Positions 14,042-16,443 of a stretch of 16,443 nt of DNA are shown piece after piece (positions within the stretch are counted from its first letter, which is position 1; each line of letters begins with the position of its first letter). The translations under genes and the position numbers were made by a program. The notes beneath the pieces were generated by a model that did no database searches, had not been told where the DNA came from, and saw only the letters and a list, made by a program, of their open reading frames with translations. Source of the DNA: Deinococcus alpinitundrae (GTDB lineage Bacteria > Deinococcota > Deinococci > Deinococcales > Deinococcaceae); assembly GCF_009982895.1 (NCBI RefSeq), contig NZ_WXZL01000045.1, positions 1-16,443 of the forward strand, given 5' to 3'.

Positions 14042-14059
14042 CACGAGGAGCACACCATC

Positions 14060-14356
14060 ATGTTGAACCCTGAACACATCCACCCCGACCTTGACTACAC
14101 CTTCAGCGACGAGCGCCGCGTTCAGCGTCACCTCGCCCCGGGCACGCACGCCTGCCTGTTCGCCCACGACCTGTTCGACCCCTTCTTGTTGGAGGCGTTC
14201 TGGACCGCTGTCCTTAGTTGCGACGATGACAACCTTTACACGGGCAGCGTCATCACGCCCGTCCGCGACTTCCGGCAGCTCGCCATCGGTGCACTCGTCA
14301 CCTTCCACTTGGAGCAGGTTGCCGAAGTTCGCGGCGTGACGGCGGTGGCGGCGTGA
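14060..14356 (+). CDS. Small hypothetical protein, first of an overlapping pair
   Basis: The product is 98 aa. ATG at 14060 has a strong ribosome-binding site, GAGGAG (14045-14050), at 9-nt spacing, and a copy of the 12-mer repeat lies in its leader. The chain is soluble and mixed, with aromatic helices (LFAHDLFDPFLLEAFWTAVLS) and a C-terminal part of probable strands (GSVITPVRDF...GALVTFHLEQV). No family is recognised and no signal peptide is visible. The frame continues upstream to 13619, but that part is low-quality Pro/Ser/His-rich sequence without a start signal. Its stop overlaps the next start (GTGA), so the two are probably translated together. Both lie next to the recombinase in the opposite orientation, suggesting plasmid or phage cargo. 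Confidence 0.62.
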   Translation: MLNPEHIHPDLDYTFSDERRVQRHLAPGTHACLFAHDLFDPFLLEAFWTAVLSCDDDNLYTGSVITPVRDFRQLAIGALVTFHLEQVAEVRGVTAVAA

Positions 14357-14565
14357 GCGACCTCGACCTGTACTTCGACCAGCACGCCTACTGGGACCGC
14401 GAGCGCCAAGAAGGCCCGACAGACTGGGGCCAGGGTGATGACGGCAGCGAGCCACTTGACCCAACGCCCGAGGAGTGGGCTGAACTTCAAGCTGAGATCG
14501 ATCTTCAGCGCCAGACCCCGTCAGCATCGCCACCCGCTCCGGTGGACGGCGAGCCGGAACTGTGA
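14353..14565 (+). CDS. Small, strongly acidic hypothetical protein
   Basis: The product is 70 aa starting at GTG 14353, which overlaps the upstream TGA by 4 bp. By count, 19 of 70 residues are Asp or Glu against three Arg and no Lys, so the protein is very acidic. The segment PLDPTPEEWAELQAEIDLQRQ should be helical, and the Pro/Ala/Ser-rich tail is probably disordered. No family is recognised. It ends 2 bp before the end of the convergent recombinase gene. Strongly acidic small proteins on mobile elements are sometimes DNA mimics, including antirestriction proteins, but nothing specific supports that here. Confidence 0.58.
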   Translation: MSDLDLYFDQHAYWDRERQEGPTDWGQGDDGSEPLDPTPEEWAELQAEIDLQRQTPSASPPAPVDGEPEL

Positions 14566-14567
14566 AG

Positions 14568-15326
14568 CTACCTGCCGAACACCTTCAAGTAGTTCTCCCC
14601 GACGTTCTTGACGCTGGTCTCGGCGTAGATCTGAGTGGTCGTGATGCGCTGGTGTCTGAGGAAGCGCTGCACCTGATCGAGCGGCATCCCGCCGTCGAGC
14701 AGCAGCGTCGCCACGCTGGCCCGCAGACGGTGCGGCGTCACGGTCTTGTCGATCCCAGCCGTCTGTGCTGCCGCCTTGACGACCCTCTGCACCAAGCGCG
14801 GCGTGTAGCGCGTATGCCGGTTGCTCTCGAACAGGTAGCCGCTGCGCCGGGTACCGAGATGCGTACGCAGCTCCTGGGCGAGCGCGGGCAGGATCGGCAC
14901 CGAGCCGTCACTCCCGCCCTTGGCGTGGGCGATGAAGATCTGCGGCGGGTCGAGGTCGAGTTGCAGATGACTGATCTCGATGTTCACGAACTCGCTGACC
15001 CGCGCCCCGGTGGAGAACAGCACCTTGACCATCAAGCCGTACTGGGCCGATTGGCGGTAGGCGGCGTCGATCAGGCGACGGACCTCGAGCTGATCGAGCC
15101 GGTCCACGGTGCGGCGGCGCTGCTTGGGCGGCGTCAGCCGCAGGTCCTTGCGGGCCAGCTCGACCACGTGCTTGGTCTGGTCGTAGTCCAGGTGGTACTT
15201 GCGCCAGAGCCGGGCCGTCTGCTTGGCGATCTCGCTGAGGGCGATGGGGGCTGAGTTCGCTTCTTCGAGATGACCACGAACTTCGGCGACTTCTGGCGCG
15301 GTGTCAGTGTCAGCAGCGGGTGTCAT
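14568..15326 (-). CDS. Tyrosine recombinase/integrase (XerC/D-like)
   Basis: The product is 252 aa. The full catalytic set of the tyrosine recombinase family is visible: R109 (GARVSEF), K136 (HAKGG), H199-x-x-R202 (TPHRLR), H225 (FLRHQRITTT) and nucleophile Y234 (IYAE). The N-terminal part before the catalytic domain is short (about 65-70 residues), covering only a reduced core-binding domain, so this is a compact Xer-like enzyme rather than a large phage integrase with arm-binding domain. ATG at 15326 is chosen because AGGTAGG lies 8 nt upstream of it; GTG at 15332 is possible but too close to that site. A 34-bp symmetric element 17 bp upstream is a candidate recombination site or operator. 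Plasmid dimer resolution or element integration is the likely role. Confidence 0.93.
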   Translation of the reverse strand: MTPAADTDTAPEVAEVRGHLEEANSAPIALSEIAKQTARLWRKYHLDYDQTKHVVELARKDLRLTPPKQRRRTVDRLDQLEVRRLIDAAYRQSAQYGLMVKVLFSTGARVSEFVNIEISHLQLDLDPPQIFIAHAKGGSDGSVPILPALAQELRTHLGTRRSGYLFESNRHTRYTPRLVQRVVKAAAQTAGIDKTVTPHRLRASVATLLLDGGMPLDQVQRFLRHQRITTTQIYAETSVKNVGENYLKVFGR

Positions 15327-15343
15327 GCCCACAGCCTACCTGA

Positions 15344-15377
15344 GAAAGTTCGCAGTATGGCCATTGGGCGAACTTTC
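15344..15377. repeat. 34-bp symmetric element with lox/dif-like geometry beside the recombinase
   Basis: GAAAGTTCGC (15344-15353) and GCGAACTTTC (15368-15377) are perfect 10-bp inverted arms. The 14 bp between them contain the palindrome ATGGCCAT (15357-15364), which has exactly the same centre. It can be read as two 13-bp arms (10 of 13 matching) around an 8-bp spacer, the plan of loxP and FRT. It lies 17 bp upstream of the recombinase start and 85 bp before the divergent photoreceptor gene. It could be the crossover site of this recombinase or a repressor operator for the divergent promoters. Confidence 0.6.
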
Positions 15378-15432
15378 GAGGAAGCGTCCCGTCCTTATCC
15401 TTCACAAAAGGTTCATGTGACTCAGCCTGCAC

Positions 15433-15438
15433 TACGCT
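15433..15438 (+). promoter_or_regulatory. Possible -10 box of the photoreceptor gene
   Basis: TACGCT matches TANNNT and stands 24 nt before the ATG, leaving room for a short leader with GAGGAG. No clear -35 hexamer is seen at the usual spacing. Confidence 0.25.
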
Positions 15439-15462
15439 CGAGAGGCGACCGAGGAGCATGCC

Positions 15463-16443
15463 ATGACCCCCACACTGACGTCCGCACCGGACCCCCACCT
15501 CCTTAGCCAAGCCATCGCGGCGTGCACAGTCGGCGTCGTCATGACCGATGCCCGCCAGCACGATCACCCGATCGTCTACGTCAACCCGGCCTTCGAAGCG
15601 CTCAGCGGCTACACAGCTGACGAGGTCCTCGGGCGCAACTGCCGCTTCATGCAGGGCCAGGACCGCGACCAGCCCAGCCTACAGGGGATGCGGCAGGCGA
15701 TGGCCGAGCAGCGCAGTATGACTGTTACCCTGCGCAACTACCGCAAGGACGGCACGCTGTTCTACAACGAACTCAGCCTCAGTCCGGTCCACGACGCTTC
15801 CGGCACCCTGACACACTACCTGGGCTTCCAGAACGACGTCACCGACCGTGAAACCGCCAGGCAGCAGCTCACCTCGACCTTGGAGCGGGTGACGGACGGC
15901 TTCAGCTCCTATGACCGGCACCTGAACTACACCTACCTCAACCTTGCGGCGGCCAGCATCGTCGGCAAGCGTCCAGAAGAGCTTGTTGGGCACAACATGC
16001 TTACGACCTTCCCCGAGGTCGCCGACTCCGGGGTCGTGCAAGCGATCCAGCGGGCCAGAGACACCGGCACGACCCAGACCGCCGTCAGCTATCTGGAGCC
16101 GTTCAGCAAGTGGATCGAAGCCACCGCTTACCCGGCTGAAGATGGCGTCTCCGTGTTCACCCGAGACGTAACCCAGCAGCGTCAGGCCCAGGTAGAGCAG
16201 CGGGCCAGCGAGGAGCGCTTCGCCAGGGTCTTTGAGGTGGCCCCGACCGCCATCGTTATTGCCCGGGTTCACGACTCTCGCTACATCGACGTCAACCCCG
16301 AGTTTCTGCGTCGGAGCGGCTACAGCCGTGAGGAGGTGATCGGGCGTACCCCGTTTGATCTCAACGTCTGGGTCGACCCGCTCGAACTTGAAGATGTGGG
16401 ACGAACGCTCCAGAAAGAAGGGAAAGTGCTCAGCCGCGAGGTG
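15463..16443 (+). CDS. LOV-PAS-PAS blue-light sensor protein (3' partial)
   Basis: The first 327 residues lie in the window. Residues about 12-130 form a LOV domain: GRNCRFMQG at 57-65 contains the flavin-adduct cysteine C60, followed by N92 (NYRKDG), N102 and Q123 (GFQNDVT), the residues that hold the flavin in this family. Blue light would form a cysteine-flavin bond. A second PAS domain (about 137-240, ending FTRDVTQQRQA) and the start of a third (from about 252; YIDVNPEFLRRSGYSREEVIGRT) follow. The output domain is beyond the right edge; histidine kinase, GGDEF or HD-GYP outputs are all possible. ATG at 15463 has GAGGAG (15451-15456) at 6-nt spacing. The gene is divergent from the recombinase and shares its upstream region. 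Confidence 0.92.
   Translation, partial: MTPTLTSAPDPHLLSQAIAACTVGVVMTDARQHDHPIVYVNPAFEALSGYTADEVLGRNCRFMQGQDRDQPSLQGMRQAMAEQRSMTVTLRNYRKDGTLFYNELSLSPVHDASGTLTHYLGFQNDVTDRETARQQLTSTLERVTDGFSSYDRHLNYTYLNLAAASIVGKRPEELVGHNMLTTFPEVADSGVVQAIQRARDTGTTQTAVSYLEPFSKWIEATAYPAEDGVSVFTRDVTQQRQAQVEQRASEERFARVFEVAPTAIVIARVHDSRYIDVNPEFLRRSGYSREEVIGRTPFDLNVWVDPLELEDVGRTLQKEGKVLSREV

Larger units (their letters stand above)
12648..14059. other. Gene-poor 1.4-kb stretch with hairpins and short direct repeats
   Basis: Open frames exist on both strands but are Arg/Ser/Cys/Trp-rich, lack domains and overlap each other, as chance frames in GC-rich DNA do. The stretch holds hairpins at 12946-12964 (CTCGGG/CCCGAG), 13100-13136 (GTGTCCTC/GAGGACAC, 21-nt loop) and 13352-13370 (GGAACGG/CCGTTCC, 5-nt loop). 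It also holds four copies of GGCAAGAACAGC and two of TCACC(T/C)ACGCACAAGG. CACAAGG, the core of the leaders of the exported-protein genes, also recurs near 13064, 13692 and 13919. It may be decayed genes, an untranslated RNA region or an origin. No tRNA or rRNA is seen. Confidence 0.5.

Noticed and set aside
14562..15254. 230-aa open frame on the + strand
   Set aside because: It is the antisense shadow of the tyrosine recombinase, whose catalytic residues are all intact on the - strand.
1..16443. The window as a complete circular plasmid, because both ends lie in PAS-domain genes
   Set aside because: Joining the end to the start puts the right-hand gene into a stop codon after one residue (GTG AGT TGA), and the two PAS fragments do not complete one another. 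The ends are arbitrary cuts.

Overview
The window is GC-rich DNA from what looks like accessory DNA, most likely a plasmid or an integrated plasmid-like island, of a Deinococcus-type bacterium. That assignment is inference. It rests on the codon bias, several genes that have a TANNNT box just upstream of the start and no Shine-Dalgarno sequence, and the mix of multi-PAS/GAF signalling proteins with plasmid maintenance genes. No sequence search was possible. Both edges cut through genes.

Left part (1-3352, + strand): a c-di-GMP pair. A 5'-truncated PAS-PAS-GAF-HD-GYP phosphodiesterase is followed, with a 4-bp GTGA stop/start overlap, by a GAF-GAF-GGDEF diguanylate cyclase that keeps both the active-site motif and the RxxD inhibitory site.

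Maintenance block (3353-8312): a RacA/KfrA-like protein (N-terminal helix-turn-helix, long polar tail, WWQRLF end) has a repeat-rich promoter region. Convergent to it is a Doc-type toxin with a small upstream partner (TTGA overlap). A small hypothetical gene follows, then a winged-helix DNA-binding protein with a 10-bp inverted repeat in front of it. A large DExx-helicase-like NTPase converges on that gene, overlapping it by 17 bp. The winged-helix/helicase pair is the best candidate for the replication module, though no classical Rep domain or iteron array is recognisable.

Middle (8313-12647): an orphan Phd/YefM-type antitoxin-like protein, then two tandem paralogous small exported proteins with two conserved cysteines. 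Convergent with these is a single-chain MmeI-like (Type IIL) restriction-modification enzyme with intact nuclease (D-x9-E-x-K) and methyltransferase motifs.

Gene-poor stretch (12648-14059): about 1.4 kb with no convincing gene. It carries hairpins and repeated short motifs. A 12-mer, GGCAAGAACAGC, occurs four times here on the + strand, and a one-mismatch copy lies upstream of the Phd-like gene.

Right part (14060-16443): two tiny overlapping genes of unknown function, a complete tyrosine recombinase on the - strand, and a divergent LOV-PAS-PAS photoreceptor cut by the window end. Between recombinase and photoreceptor lies a 34-bp two-fold symmetric element: 10-bp perfect arms around a concentric 8-bp palindrome. 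It has lox/dif-like geometry and is the most interesting non-coding signal here.

Together the genes suggest a mobile replicon with replication, partition, dimer-resolution or integration, toxin-antitoxin and restriction functions, flanked by light-sensing and c-di-GMP genes.
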